A DNA stretch of 64,000 bases from an uncultured Bacteroidota bacterium (GTDB lineage: Bacteria; Bacteroidota; Bacteroidia; Chitinophagales; Chitinophagaceae): assembly GCA_903938445.1 (NCBI GenBank), contig CAJADG010000071.1, positions 37,030 through 101,029 on the forward strand, read 5' to 3'. The stretch's first letter is position 1, and each line of letters opens with the position of its first letter. Positions 26,745 to 35,106 of this stretch are shown here, piece after piece. The notes under the pieces were generated by a model that ran no database searches, was not told the origin of the DNA, and worked only from the letters and a program-made list of their open reading frames with translations. Position numbers and translations under genes: made by a program.

Positions 26745-26879
26745 CATTGCAGGTGGATTTGTTTATTGTTCAACCTGCCCATCCGTGAGGAAAAATGGAA
26801 CTAATAAACGATTCCTATATCGATCCCCAAATTATTAGTTGTTTTTAGCTCCTGTTGGATGTTGCATAAAAAAAAATTT
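26745..26879 (+). promoter_or_regulatory. Structured 5' leader of metH, candidate riboswitch of unrecognised class
   Basis: Three stem-loops can be drawn: GCAGGT 26749-26754 with ACCTGC 26773-26778; CCAT 26779-26782 with ATGG 26795-26798 (enclosing CC-GTGA-GG); and AACTAATAA 26799-26807 with TTATTAGTT 26832-26840 (enclosing CGAT/ATCG). GGATG at 26857-26861 near the start codon can instead pair with CATCC at 26780-26784. I see no S-box, SAM-II or cobalamin consensus. Regulation of methionine synthase by an RNA is inference. Confidence 0.45.
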
Positions 26880-27893
26880 ATGTCAATACAAGAGACGCTT
26901 AAAAAAAGAATTTTAGTGATTGATGGTGCCATGGGTACCATGATTCAGCGCCATAAACTTACCGAGGAAGATTATAGAGGTACTCGATTTGCCAATTGGC
27001 ATTGTGATGTTAAAGGCAACAATGATTTGTTGTGCATTACCCAACCTGCCATCATTACAGGCATTCATTTACAATACTTAGAAGCAGGTGCTGATATTAT
27101 TGAAACCAATACTTTTAGTAGTACATCTATTGCGATGGCAGATTACGACATGCAGGAATTTGCATATGAATTAAATATTGCTGCTGCAAAATGTGTAAGA
27201 GATGCTATTGATCAATACAAATCAAAACATCCTAATACTTCCGAAAAATATATTGCAGGTTCCATTGGGCCTTTAAATAAAACATTGAGTTTATCTCCTG
27301 ATGTAAACAATCCTGGATTTCGTGCAGTTACATTTGATGAAGTTGTAGCAGCTTATACCGAACAAATTAAAGGCTTGGTGGATGGTGGTGTGGATGTTTT
27401 ATTAGTAGAAACCATTTTTGATACACTTAATGCAAAAGCTGCCATTTTTGCTATTAAGGAATATTTTAGAAAAATTGGTAAGCCTGAATTACCCATCATG
27501 ATTAGCGGAACTATTACAGATGCTTCTGGTAGAACTTTAAGTGGACAAACCTTAGAAGCTTTTTATACATCAGTAGCGCATGCAAAACCATTAAGTGTTG
27601 GTTTAAACTGTGCATTGGGAGCTCAGGAAATGCGTTCTCATATCGAAGAGCTTTCTCAAATTGCATCTTGTTATACTTCGGCATATCCAAATGCAGGTTT
27701 GCCAAATGCAATGGGGCAATATGATGAAGCGCCTCATCAAACTGGACATTTTATTGAAGAGTGGGCAAAGAATCAATTTGTAAATATTGTTGGCGGATGT
27801 TGTGGTACTACACCAGATCATATTAAACATATGGCAGACAATGTAAGGAACCTAGTACCTAGGCCTTTACCAATTGTAGACACAAACATCTAA
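26880..27893 (+). CDS. metH: Methionine synthase, homocysteine-binding subunit (split MetH, N-terminal half)
   Basis: The 337-residue protein is the homocysteine S-methyltransferase barrel: KRILVIDGAMGTMIQRHKLTEEDYRG at the start, zinc ligands in SVGLNCALGA and in the terminal VGGCCGTTPDHI. In most bacteria this is the first quarter of one long MetH. Here it stops after the barrel, and the rest is encoded 73 bases downstream. An ATG at 26859 is in frame, but MSIQETLKKRILV at 26880 fits the family start. Binds homocysteine for methylation by the partner. Confidence 0.95.
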   Translation: MSIQETLKKRILVIDGAMGTMIQRHKLTEEDYRGTRFANWHCDVKGNNDLLCITQPAIITGIHLQYLEAGADIIETNTFSSTSIAMADYDMQEFAYELNIAAAKCVRDAIDQYKSKHPNTSEKYIAGSIGPLNKTLSLSPDVNNPGFRAVTFDEVVAAYTEQIKGLVDGGVDVLLVETIFDTLNAKAAIFAIKEYFRKIGKPELPIMISGTITDASGRTLSGQTLEAFYTSVAHAKPLSVGLNCALGAQEMRSHIEELSQIASCYTSAYPNAGLPNAMGQYDEAPHQTGHFIEEWAKNQFVNIVGGCCGTTPDHIKHMADNVRNLVPRPLPIVDTNI

Positions 27894-27966
27894 CATTAGG
27901 AGTGAACAAATACATATCCATTGCACTTTTAACAAGCCAATTCGATATGACAATTAAAAAAATATT

Positions 27967-30690
27967 ATGATACATATCAAACCTTATCTAAGATTAGCTG
28001 GATTAGAACCACTTGTGATTCGTCCAGAAACTAATTTTGTAAACGTAGGAGAAAGAACCAATGTAACTGGTTCTAAAAAATTTGCGCGTTTAATTAAGGA
28101 AAATAAATACGAAGAGGCATTATCGGTAGCACGTCAACAAGTAGAAAGTGGTGCACAAATTATTGACGTCAATATGGATGATGCTTTATTGGAAGGTGTC
28201 AAGGCAATGACTACTTTTTTAAACTTATTACAAAGTGAGCCCGATATCGCACGTATCCCTGTAATGATTGATAGTTCCAAGTTTGAAATAATTGAAGCAG
28301 GTTTAAAATGTGTGCAAGGAAAATGTATTGTGAACTCTATTTCGATGAAGGAAGGAGAAGCAAAATTTATTGAACAAGCCCATATTTGTAAAGCGTATGG
28401 TGCTGCAGTAATTGTAATGGCTTTTGATGAAGTAGGACAAGCAGATACCAAAGATAGAAAAATAGAAATTTGTGAGCGTGCCTATAAAATATTAGTGGAG
28501 CAGGTTGGATTTGATCCACAGGATATCATTTTTGACCCCAACATTTTTGCAGTTGCAACAGGTATAGAAGAACATAACAATTATGCGGTAGATTTTATTG
28601 AAGCAACACGTGTAATTAAACAAAAAATGCCATTAGCAAAAGTGAGTGGTGGTGTTTCCAATGTATCTTTTTCTTTCCGCGGAAATGAAGCAGTACGTGA
28701 AGCTATACATGCTGTATTTTTATACCATGCCATCAAGGCGGGTATGGATATGGGTATCGTAAATGCAGGTCAATTGGCTGTGTATGATGAAATTGATCCT
28801 GTGCTAAGAAATTTATGCGAGGATGTGATCCTGAATAAAAACAATGACAACAACCAAGCCACTGAAGCATTGATTCAATTTGCAGATAATATTAAAGCAA
28901 GTGGAGAGAACGCAGGTCAATCATCCGAAGAGGCCAATAAAATAAAATTAGCTTGGAGGAATGATACAGTGGAGAAACGTTTATCGCATTCTTTAATTAA
29001 TGGGATTACTGATTTTATTGAAGAAGATACCGAAGAAGCAAGACAAAAATACAGTGCACCTTTAGAAGTGATTGAAGGCCCTTTAATGGCGGGTATGAAT
29101 ATTGTGGGTGATTTATTTGGCGCAGGTAAAATGTTTTTACCACAGGTAGTGAAAAGTGCAAGGGTGATGAAAAAAAGTGTAGCTGTATTAACCCCCTATA
29201 TTGAAGCAGAAAAAGAAAGATTAAAAAATGCATCCGCAAATCCTAATGGACAAACCAAGGGACCAGCTAAAATATTACTTGCAACCGTAAAAGGAGACGT
29301 ACACGATATTGGCAAAAATATTGTAGGCGTTGTGTTAGGTTGTAATGGTTATGAAATTATTGATATCGGAGTGATGGTGCCAGCAGATAAAATTTTATCT
29401 GAAGCAGTGAAACATGATGTAGATATAATTGGATTGAGCGGATTAATTACACCTTCCTTAGATGAAATGGTATATATCGCAAAAGAAATGAAGCGTCGTG
29501 GTATGAATATCCCATTAATGATTGGTGGAGCAACCACTTCACGTATGCATACTGCTGTAAAAATTGCTCCTGAATATGGTGACGGCGTAATACATGTACT
29601 GGATGCTTCACGTAGTGTTACCGTTGCTGGATCTCTTTTAAATAAAGAACAAAAGATAACCTTCTTAAGTAATTTAGAAAAAGAATATATACAGCTTAAA
29701 TCGGATTTTGATAATAAGAAAACGGTGAAGCAATCTACTCCATATGCAGAAGCTTTACAAAACAAAATGAATATCGATTGGTCTAGTTTTAATGCGACTA
29801 CCCCAAGTTTTACTGGAAATCAAGGTATAGAAATTAATGACTTATCGGTATTAGTGGATTATATAGACTGGAAGCCTTTCTTTATTGCCTGGGAATTGCA
29901 TGGTAATTTCCCTGCTATCTTAACCGACGAAAAAGTGGGTGAAGTAGCTAGTAAATTATATGCAGACGCGAATGCATTATTGCAAACCATTATCAAAGAA
30001 AAATGGTTAACTGCTAAAGGTGCTGTAGGTTTCTGGGAAGCAAGTTCCAAGGGGGATGATGTTATCTTAAATCATGCTGGAGAAAAAACTGAATTGCATT
30101 TCCTAAGACAACAAGCTAAAAAAGCAGCGGGTCAACCTAATTTCTCCTTAGCTGACTTTATTTGCCCAACCACCGAAAATAAAAAAGATTACCTAGGCGC
30201 TTTTGCGGTAACCATTCATGGAATTGAAAAGCATATCAAAGCATTTGAAGACAATCAAGATGATTACAATAAAATTATTTTACAAGCTTTAGCAGACCGT
30301 TTAGCTGAAGCATTTGCAGAATATTTACACGCAAAAACGCGTAAAGCAATTTGGGGCTATGCAAAAGACGAGCAATTAGGCAATGATGAATTGATAAAAG
30401 AAAACTATGTGGGTATTCGTCCTGCACCTGGCTACCCTGCTTGTCCTGATCATACCGAAAAATATACTTTGTTTAATTTATTAGACGCTGAAAAGCATAC
30501 TGGCATTACCTTAACAGAAAGCTTAGCCATGTATCCTGCATCAAGTGTATGTGGTTGGTATTTTGCAAATCCTCAAAGTCAATACTTTGGTTTAGGTAAA
30601 ATACAACAAGACCAGGTGGATGATTATGCAAAACGTAAAGGCCAATCCTTAGAGTATATCACTAGATGGTTGCAACCAGTAATTGAATAG
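27967..30690 (+). CDS. metH: Methionine synthase, folate/cobalamin/activation subunit (split MetH, C-terminal part)
   Basis: The 907-residue protein begins at the folate domain ([24 protein letters not shown]), followed by the cobalamin domain with D444-x-H446-x-x-G449 ([11 protein letters not shown]), H446 being the expected cobalt ligand. It ends with the activation domain (R818 in [12 protein letters not shown]). It methylates homocysteine using methyltetrahydrofolate and B12. The split falls in the natural linker between the homocysteine and folate domains. The two parts are in different frames with a proper stop and start, so this looks like a stable gene split, not a recent frameshift. 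Confidence 0.96.
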   Translation: MIHIKPYLRLAGLEPLVIRPETNFVNVGERTNVTGSKKFARLIKENKYEEALSVARQQVESGAQIIDVNMDDALLEGVKAMTTFLNLLQSEPDIARIPVMIDSSKFEIIEAGLKCVQGKCIVNSISMKEGEAKFIEQAHICKAYGAAVIVMAFDEVGQADTKDRKIEICERAYKILVEQVGFDPQDIIFDPNIFAVATGIEEHNNYAVDFIEATRVIKQKMPLAKVSGGVSNVSFSFRGNEAVREAIHAVFLYHAIKAGMDMGIVNAGQLAVYDEIDPVLRNLCEDVILNKNNDNNQATEALIQFADNIKASGENAGQSSEEANKIKLAWRNDTVEKRLSHSLINGITDFIEEDTEEARQKYSAPLEVIEGPLMAGMNIVGDLFGAGKMFLPQVVKSARVMKKSVAVLTPYIEAEKERLKNASANPNGQTKGPAKILLATVKGDVHDIGKNIVGVVLGCNGYEIIDIGVMVPADKILSEAVKHDVDIIGLSGLITPSLDEMVYIAKEMKRRGMNIPLMIGGATTSRMHTAVKIAPEYGDGVIHVLDASRSVTVAGSLLNKEQKITFLSNLEKEYIQLKSDFDNKKTVKQSTPYAEALQNKMNIDWSSFNATTPSFTGNQGIEINDLSVLVDYIDWKPFFIAWELHGNFPAILTDEKVGEVASKLYADANALLQTIIKEKWLTAKGAVGFWEASSKGDDVILNHAGEKTELHFLRQQAKKAAGQPNFSLADFICPTTENKKDYLGAFAVTIHGIEKHIKAFEDNQDDYNKIILQALADRLAEAFAEYLHAKTRKAIWGYAKDEQLGNDELIKENYVGIRPAPGYPACPDHTEKYTLFNLLDAEKHTGITLTESLAMYPASSVCGWYFANPQSQYFGLGKIQQDQVDDYAKRKGQSLEYITRWLQPVIE

Positions 30691-30710
30691 AAAACAAGAA
30701 TATATCCATA

Positions 30711-30743
30711 AAAAAAGGTCTCAAAAATATTGGGACCTTTTTT
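30711..30743. terminator. Bidirectional terminator between metH and LOG
   Basis: AAAAAAGGTCTC (30711-30722) pairs with GGGACCTTTTTT (30732-30743) with one G-T pair, leaving A/T runs on both sides. It separates convergent genes. Confidence 0.85.
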
Positions 30744-30756
30744 TATGATGACAATT

Positions 30757-31527
30757 TTATACTTTTTCAAATAACCACCACAAACGCTTTCTTGGCTTTA
30801 TCTTATAATTTTTATTTACATACTTAGCAATATGTTCAACTGCTTCATCGGCACTATCAGTAAATAACATAAATTTTTTATCCTCTTCAGCTATTGTTCC
30901 CTCAGCAATCATTGCCTCCATCCATTCTTTAAACGGAGCATAATATTCCTTACCCATTACTACAATAGGGAAATCATTAATCACTTTGGTTTGCGCTAAT
31001 GTGAGCGTTTCAAAAAATTCATCCATGGTACCAAAGCCACCTGGCATAATGATAAATCCATAAGAGTATTTTACCATCAATACTTTTCTGATAAAAAAAT
31101 AATCAAAAGTGATGGATATATTAGTATAAGGATTGGGCGTTTGCTCAAAAGGTAATTTAATATTACATCCAATGGACTTTCCCCCTGCTTCAAATGCGCC
31201 TCTATTTGCCGCCTCCATTACACCTGGTCCACCGCCAGTCATTGTGGTTAAGCCTAAAGCAGCAATTCTTTTGCCTATTTCTTTTGATTTAATATAGTAA
31301 GGATGAGTTTCATTAAATCTTGCTGAACCAAAGACAGTAATACAGGGTCCAATAAAATGCAATGTTCTAAATCCTTTAATAAACTGAATGAAAATTTTAA
31401 AAGCGAAGCCTAATTCATTTATCCTTGGTTTTGGGCCTTCTAAGTGATAATATTCATTAGTAGAAGGAATTATTCTTTTTGAACTTTGTTTCATCTTTTG
31501 TTGAAAATCTTTGATTAAAATATACAT
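30757..31527 (-). CDS. LOG-family protein (nucleotide 5'-monophosphate phosphoribohydrolase-like)
   Basis: The 256-residue protein has both LOG motifs: GGGPGVMEAANRG (98-110) and PGGFGTMDE (162-170). The LOG fold hydrolyses nucleoside monophosphates to base plus ribose 5-phosphate; plant relatives activate cytokinins. The bacterial substrate is uncertain. An alternative ATG at 31494 (MKQSSKR) would remove 11 residues that are not part of the domain; neither start has a clear signal. Confidence 0.9.
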   Translation of the reverse strand: MYILIKDFQQKMKQSSKRIIPSTNEYYHLEGPKPRINELGFAFKIFIQFIKGFRTLHFIGPCITVFGSARFNETHPYYIKSKEIGKRIAALGLTTMTGGGPGVMEAANRGAFEAGGKSIGCNIKLPFEQTPNPYTNISITFDYFFIRKVLMVKYSYGFIIMPGGFGTMDEFFETLTLAQTKVINDFPIVVMGKEYYAPFKEWMEAMIAEGTIAEEDKKFMLFTDSADEAVEHIAKYVNKNYKIKPRKRLWWLFEKV

Positions 31528-31568
31528 GAAGTTAAAATAAATAATAACCTTATGAACATTAAATTAAT

Positions 31569-31576
31569 TAAATTTG
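31569..31576 (+). promoter_or_regulatory. Promoter -7 box (TAAATTTG)
   Basis: TAAATTTG matches TAnnTTTG and overlaps the ATG at 31574, which makes the next ATG (31595) the likely start of the secreted protein. Confidence 0.5.
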
Positions 31577-31594
31577 AAGTACCTATTTACATTT

Positions 31595-32974
31595 ATGAAA
31601 TCCATACTCAGGTTTTCTATTTTATTAAGTCTTCTTTTTATCTATAGCAAAAATTATAGTCAAGGAAAAGTAGTATTGGAGCAAATTCAAGTGTATTCTA
31701 CCTTGCAACCAAATGCTAACTATTGGCAATTACCAAAGGATATTAGTTTAATTGAACAATCTCTTGACAGTGGAATATTCAAAGAGTTTAAATTAGAGCG
31801 AATAAGTCAATTTAAACCAACCATTAAAACCTTAACTAAACAAAGTCAGGTTGGAAAAATTATAATTAATTGGGAAAACACAAGAAGCTTTCCCTACCAC
31901 GCTTATTTAGAATTATATGAATTGGACTTGTCATCACTAAAGCTTAAAAAGGAAATTCAAATTAGTCAACAAAAAAAAGACAGCATTCAATCTGTTTGGG
32001 CAATTTCAGTATCCATCTTCAATTTACAGCATGAAAAAGTTTTTCAAAAATCTATTTTATTAGGACTTATGCCAGTACAGAATGTAGGTATGGGACGTGT
32101 TGCTGAATTTTTGCCTACTACCCCTAATAATTTATATCAAGCCATAGCAAAAAGTGTGGGTTTCATAAATAACGAAATTGAAAACTTTGAGATGATTGAT
32201 GCTAAAATTCCGGAAGCATTTTTTACAGACAACTATTGGATGCCACTCATTCACAATCAACCTAGAGTGAGTTTTGATACAAGTAAGCAATTTATAAGTT
32301 TTGCTAGCAAAAAGGGATTACAATTATTAAGAATTCCTTCGGCCAACCTGATAAAAATTGACTTCAAAAATAAAGCAACTAATTACCAATTTAAAAATGT
32401 CATTTCTGATATTAAGAATACTAGAAAAAATGTAAATGGCAACGAATATTACCAAGTAACACAAGCGCTAAGGGATGTGCATGAAAATAAAGATTACTCC
32501 ATTTTAGCCTATTTAGAATTCGATCCCGACTATAATATCGATGAAAGAAACAACGGTACTCAGGCTTTACATTTTTTAGATGGCATAGGTAATTATATTT
32601 TTAGCGGTACTGACACGATTGGAAAATTTCAGATAAAGGATATGGAAGCAGAAAATACAAAATTCTATTACCCCAATACTGTTTATAATGGTTATGATTC
32701 TTCAAAACAATATAATGTGCAAGCATTTAATAAACCTATGCAAATCACACATTCAAAAGTGATAATTGGAAAACTATATAACCATACATTCAAGATTCTA
32801 TTTGATAATGATCAATCTTTAAAAACTATTTTAGTAGATGACAAAGAAGTTATGATTATTGATGGGTTCAATAAACCAAGACAGATGGTTACTTTACCCA
32901 ATAGTTTTGAAGATTCATTTAGAAACTTACTCATCTTAATTGCATACGGTGAGTTATTTCAAAGTCCAAATTAA
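31595..32974 (+). CDS. Secreted protein of unknown function
   Basis: The 459-residue protein begins with a Sec signal (MKSILRFSILLSLLFIYSKNYSQ). I do not recognise the mature part. It has no membrane helix or Cys motif. It contains beta-rich segments, and the C-terminal third includes NTVYNGYDSSKQYNVQAF and DDKEVMIIDGFNKPRQMVTLP. It lies 14 bases before xth in the same direction. It is probably periplasmic or outer-membrane-associated. Confidence 0.75.
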   Translation: MKSILRFSILLSLLFIYSKNYSQGKVVLEQIQVYSTLQPNANYWQLPKDISLIEQSLDSGIFKEFKLERISQFKPTIKTLTKQSQVGKIIINWENTRSFPYHAYLELYELDLSSLKLKKEIQISQQKKDSIQSVWAISVSIFNLQHEKVFQKSILLGLMPVQNVGMGRVAEFLPTTPNNLYQAIAKSVGFINNEIENFEMIDAKIPEAFFTDNYWMPLIHNQPRVSFDTSKQFISFASKKGLQLLRIPSANLIKIDFKNKATNYQFKNVISDIKNTRKNVNGNEYYQVTQALRDVHENKDYSILAYLEFDPDYNIDERNNGTQALHFLDGIGNYIFSGTDTIGKFQIKDMEAENTKFYYPNTVYNGYDSSKQYNVQAFNKPMQITHSKVIIGKLYNHTFKILFDNDQSLKTILVDDKEVMIIDGFNKPRQMVTLPNSFEDSFRNLLILIAYGELFQSPN

Positions 32975-32988
32975 TATAAATTTACACT

Positions 32989-33756
32989 ATGCGTATTGTT
33001 AGTTATAATGTAAATGGCATTCGTGCTGCCATCAAAAAAGGTTTAATAGATTGGTTAAAGGAGTATCCTGTGGATGTTTTATGTGTGCAAGAAACCAAGG
33101 CAACACCGGAAGATATTGATTTATCCTTATTTACTGAATTGGGCTATCATATTGCTTGGTTCCCTGCTCAAAAAAAGGGATACAGTGGAGTTGCAGTATT
33201 CAGTAAGAAAAAGCCGACTCAAATAATAACTGGCACGGGACACGAAATGAGCGATTTTGAAGGTCGTGTGATAAGAGTTGATATTGGTGATATTACGATT
33301 ATTAATGCCTACTTCCCATCCGGCACTAGTGGAGATGAAAGACAAACTTATAAATACCAATGGCTAAATGAATTTTATGCATGGGTAGAAGCATTAAAAA
33401 AAGAAAGACCAAAAATTGTTGTAGCGGGAGATTATAATATTGCACATGCCGATATTGATATTCATGATCCGAAAGGAAATAAAAAATCATCTGGTTTTTT
33501 ACCTGAAGAAAAAGCATGGATGGATCAATTTGTTGCCGCAGGATGGATTGATAGTTTTAGACATATTAACCCTACAGTAGTTGGTGCGTACAGCTGGTGG
33601 AGTCAACGTTTCCCGTCAGTGAGACTCAATAACAAAGGGTGGAGAATAGATTACTTGTGTACTAGTGCGGCACTAGAAAAATCAATTATTAGCGCTGAAA
33701 TTTTACCTATGGTAAAGCATAGTGATCACTGTCCAATTGTAGTAGAAATTAAATAA
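32989..33756 (+). CDS. xth: Exodeoxyribonuclease III
   Basis: The 255-residue protein has the full exonuclease III/AP-endonuclease pattern: MRIVSYNVNGIRAAIKKG, VLCVQETKA (metal-binding Glu), GDYNIAH, and the C-terminal SDHCPIVVEIK with the catalytic Asp-His. It cuts DNA at abasic sites in base-excision repair and digests 3' ends. It follows the unknown secreted gene by 14 bases. Confidence 0.96.
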   Translation: MRIVSYNVNGIRAAIKKGLIDWLKEYPVDVLCVQETKATPEDIDLSLFTELGYHIAWFPAQKKGYSGVAVFSKKKPTQIITGTGHEMSDFEGRVIRVDIGDITIINAYFPSGTSGDERQTYKYQWLNEFYAWVEALKKERPKIVVAGDYNIAHADIDIHDPKGNKKSSGFLPEEKAWMDQFVAAGWIDSFRHINPTVVGAYSWWSQRFPSVRLNNKGWRIDYLCTSAALEKSIISAEILPMVKHSDHCPIVVEIK

Positions 33757-33782
33757 GCTTTTCGTAACCAAACGTTTTATTT

Positions 33783-34085
33783 ATGCATGTTTTTAATATA
33801 AGTTTTCAAATAGCACCCACACTTCAAGCACCATGGTTGGAATGGATGAAAAGTAAATTTATTCCAATGGTAGTTGCAACAAATTGTTTTGAAGATCATA
33901 AATTTTATGAATTAATTGTTGACGAGGACCAAGCGCCAACCTATACCCTACAACTATTTGCGACAAATCAGGAATTACTCATTCAATTTAAAGAAACACT
34001 ATCCCCCGTCATTATCGATGAGCTTTCTAGTACCTGGGGAGACCAATGTTTTCACTTTATTACCAATATGAGAATTGTGAATTGA
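33783..34085 (+). CDS. DUF4286-family protein
   Basis: The 100-residue protein matches the small DUF4286 family of Bacteroidota (HVFNISFQIAPTLQAPWLEWMKSKFIPMV... YTLQLFATNQELLIQF). It is likely a ferredoxin-like alpha/beta fold. Function is unknown. It lies 26 bases after xth and may share its transcript. Confidence 0.8.
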   Translation: MHVFNISFQIAPTLQAPWLEWMKSKFIPMVVATNCFEDHKFYELIVDEDQAPTYTLQLFATNQELLIQFKETLSPVIIDELSSTWGDQCFHFITNMRIVN

Positions 34086-34113
34086 TTGTGGATAGTTTAT
34101 ACGGCTACAACTC

Positions 34114-34129
34114 AATATAGGCCTATATT
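34114..34129. repeat. Perfect 16-bp palindrome (AATATAGGCCTATATT)
   Basis: The sequence is identical to its reverse complement over 16 bases. It lies 28 bases after the DUF4286 stop. It may be a protein-binding site; no function can be read from the sequence. Confidence 0.6.
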
Positions 34130-34306
34130 TCAGCTTTATCAAGTCCTATAAATCAATACTACAAAGGATTACAGCCATTTTTATAAAAAAATGATTTTAA
34201 ACATTTAAGGTTATTTTGTCACAAAAACCTTGCTATTTAAGGGTTTTAGTGGAAAAATAAATTTAAAAATAAATGGCAAAATATTTTTTCGTTTCACAAA
34301 AGCTAA

Positions 34307-34314
34307 TAAATTTG
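34307..34314 (+). promoter_or_regulatory. Promoter -7 box (TAAATTTG) of HU
   Basis: TAAATTTG matches TAnnTTTG, 32 bases before the HU ATG at 34347. The implied leader is about 25 bases. Confidence 0.55.
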
Positions 34315-34346
34315 TCTTATCGTTTAAAACTATAAAAAACACATCT

Positions 34347-34616
34347 ATGAACAAAGCAGAATTAATCGCGCACATCGCGGATAACGCGGAACTTACAAAA
34401 ACATCAGCTAATGCAGCTTTAGATGCATTTATCGATGCAGTAACTAAATCTTTAAAGAAAGGTGGTAAAGTAACTTTAGTTGGTTTCGGTACTTTCTCAG
34501 TGTCTAAGCGTGCAGCTAGAACTGGTCGTAACCCAAAAACTGGTGCTACTATCAAAATCAAAGCTAAAAAAGTTGCTAAATTTAAAGCTGGTAAAGAATT
34601 AAGCGGAAAATTATAA
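34347..34616 (+). CDS. HU-family DNA-binding protein
   Basis: The 89-residue protein is a canonical [63 protein letters not shown] (DNA-binding arm), then the Lys-rich tail. It bends and compacts the nucleoid as a dimer. The frame stays open to 34230, but MNKAELI is the family start and the promoter lies in between. It is followed by a strong terminator. Confidence 0.97.
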   Translation: MNKAELIAHIADNAELTKTSANAALDAFIDAVTKSLKKGGKVTLVGFGTFSVSKRAARTGRNPKTGATIKIKAKKVAKFKAGKELSGKL

Positions 34617-34634
34617 TTGAAATTTATTTCAATA

Positions 34635-34664
34635 AAAACCCCCTAATATCAGGGGGTTTTTTTA
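34635..34664 (+). terminator. Intrinsic terminator after HU
   Basis: CCCCCT (34640-34645) pairs with AGGGGG (34652-34657) around AATATC, flanked by A's and followed by seven T's. It lies 18 bases after the HU stop. Confidence 0.9.
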
Positions 34665-34700
34665 TTTTTGCTATCCAATCACTAAATAAAACACAATATC

Positions 34701-34814
34701 ATGGGTAGAGGAGATAAAAAAACAGCTAAAGGAAAAAGATTTTTAGGTTCTTATGGCAAAAGCAGACCACATAAGACAACTAGAGGTAGAAAAGCTACAA
34801 AAGCAAGCGCATAA
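34701..34814 (+). CDS. Small ribosomal subunit protein THX
   Basis: This 37-codon gene encodes MGRGDKKTAKGKRFLGSY followed by GKSRPHKTTRGRKATKASA. The block GDKKTxKGKxFxGSYGKSRP is the signature of the THX protein that sits at the top of the 30S head in Thermus and in Bacteroidota. About one third of the residues are Lys or Arg. It lies between the HU terminator and its own terminator at 34841. It is easily missed because of its length. Confidence 0.92.
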   Translation: MGRGDKKTAKGKRFLGSYGKSRPHKTTRGRKATKASA

Positions 34815-34840
34815 GCCATTCTAGCTAATTTATAAGATTC

Positions 34841-34872
34841 CCCGAACTTACCCCGTATGTTCGGGTTTTTTT
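34841..34872 (+). terminator. Intrinsic terminator after THX
   Basis: CCCGAAC (34841-34847) and GTTCGGG (34859-34865) form a 7-bp stem followed by seven T's. Confidence 0.88.
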
Positions 34873-34876
34873 ATAG

Positions 34877-34884
34877 TAATTTTG
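34877..34884 (+). promoter_or_regulatory. Promoter -7 box (TAATTTTG) of the small membrane protein
   Basis: TAATTTTG matches TAnnTTTG. The ATG at 34891 is only six bases after it, so the mRNA is probably leaderless. It starts right after the THX terminator. Confidence 0.5.
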
Positions 34885-34890
34885 CAAATC

Positions 34891-35097
34891 ATGAAGCGTT
34901 TATTTCTTTTTATTGCATTACAGGCTATTACAGCCGCTACATTTGCGCAGTGCGCTATTTGTACTAAAACTGCAAGTCAAATGGGTGAAGACGCTGGTAA
35001 GGGCTTTAATTTCGGTGTTATTTATCTTGCCGCAATGCCTTTTGCCATTATTGGCTATATTGCTTTTAGATGGTGGAAAAGTGATAAACAAGCTTAG
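34891..35097 (+). CDS. Small exported membrane protein with CxxC (68 aa)
   Basis: The product starts MKRLFLFIALQAITAATFAQ, a Sec signal, then CAICTKTASQMGEDAGKG with a CxxC pair, then one membrane helix (GVIYLAAMPFAIIGYIAFRWW) and a short basic tail. The in-frame ATG at 34882 lies inside the -7 box and is rejected. The CxxC next to the signal cleavage site could be redox-active or metal-binding, or simply a disulphide. I do not know the family. Convergent with the GT87-like gene. Confidence 0.72.
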   Translation: MKRLFLFIALQAITAATFAQCAICTKTASQMGEDAGKGFNFGVIYLAAMPFAIIGYIAFRWWKSDKQA

Positions 35098-35106
35098 TTG
35101 CATGCA

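Larger units (their letters stand above)
34086..34346. other. Longest gene-free stretch, upstream of HU
   Basis: This 261-base interval holds a perfect 16-bp palindrome at 34114-34129, a hairpin (about 34207-34230, AAGGT...ACCTT with an inner TTTTG/CAAAA), and the HU -7 box. I see no open frame with coding character in it. Confidence 0.6.

Noticed and set aside
26685..26880. A cobalamin or S-box riboswitch before metH
   Set aside because: The conserved cores of these classes were looked for and not seen; only generic stems are present, so it is reported as an unclassified leader.
27894..27966. A frameshift as the cause of the split metH
   Set aside because: Each part has its own stop or start, the gap lies in a domain linker, and motifs are intact, so a stable split is the better reading.
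34882..34890. Start of the mini-protein at 34882
   Set aside because: That ATG lies inside the -7 promoter box, so transcription cannot include it.
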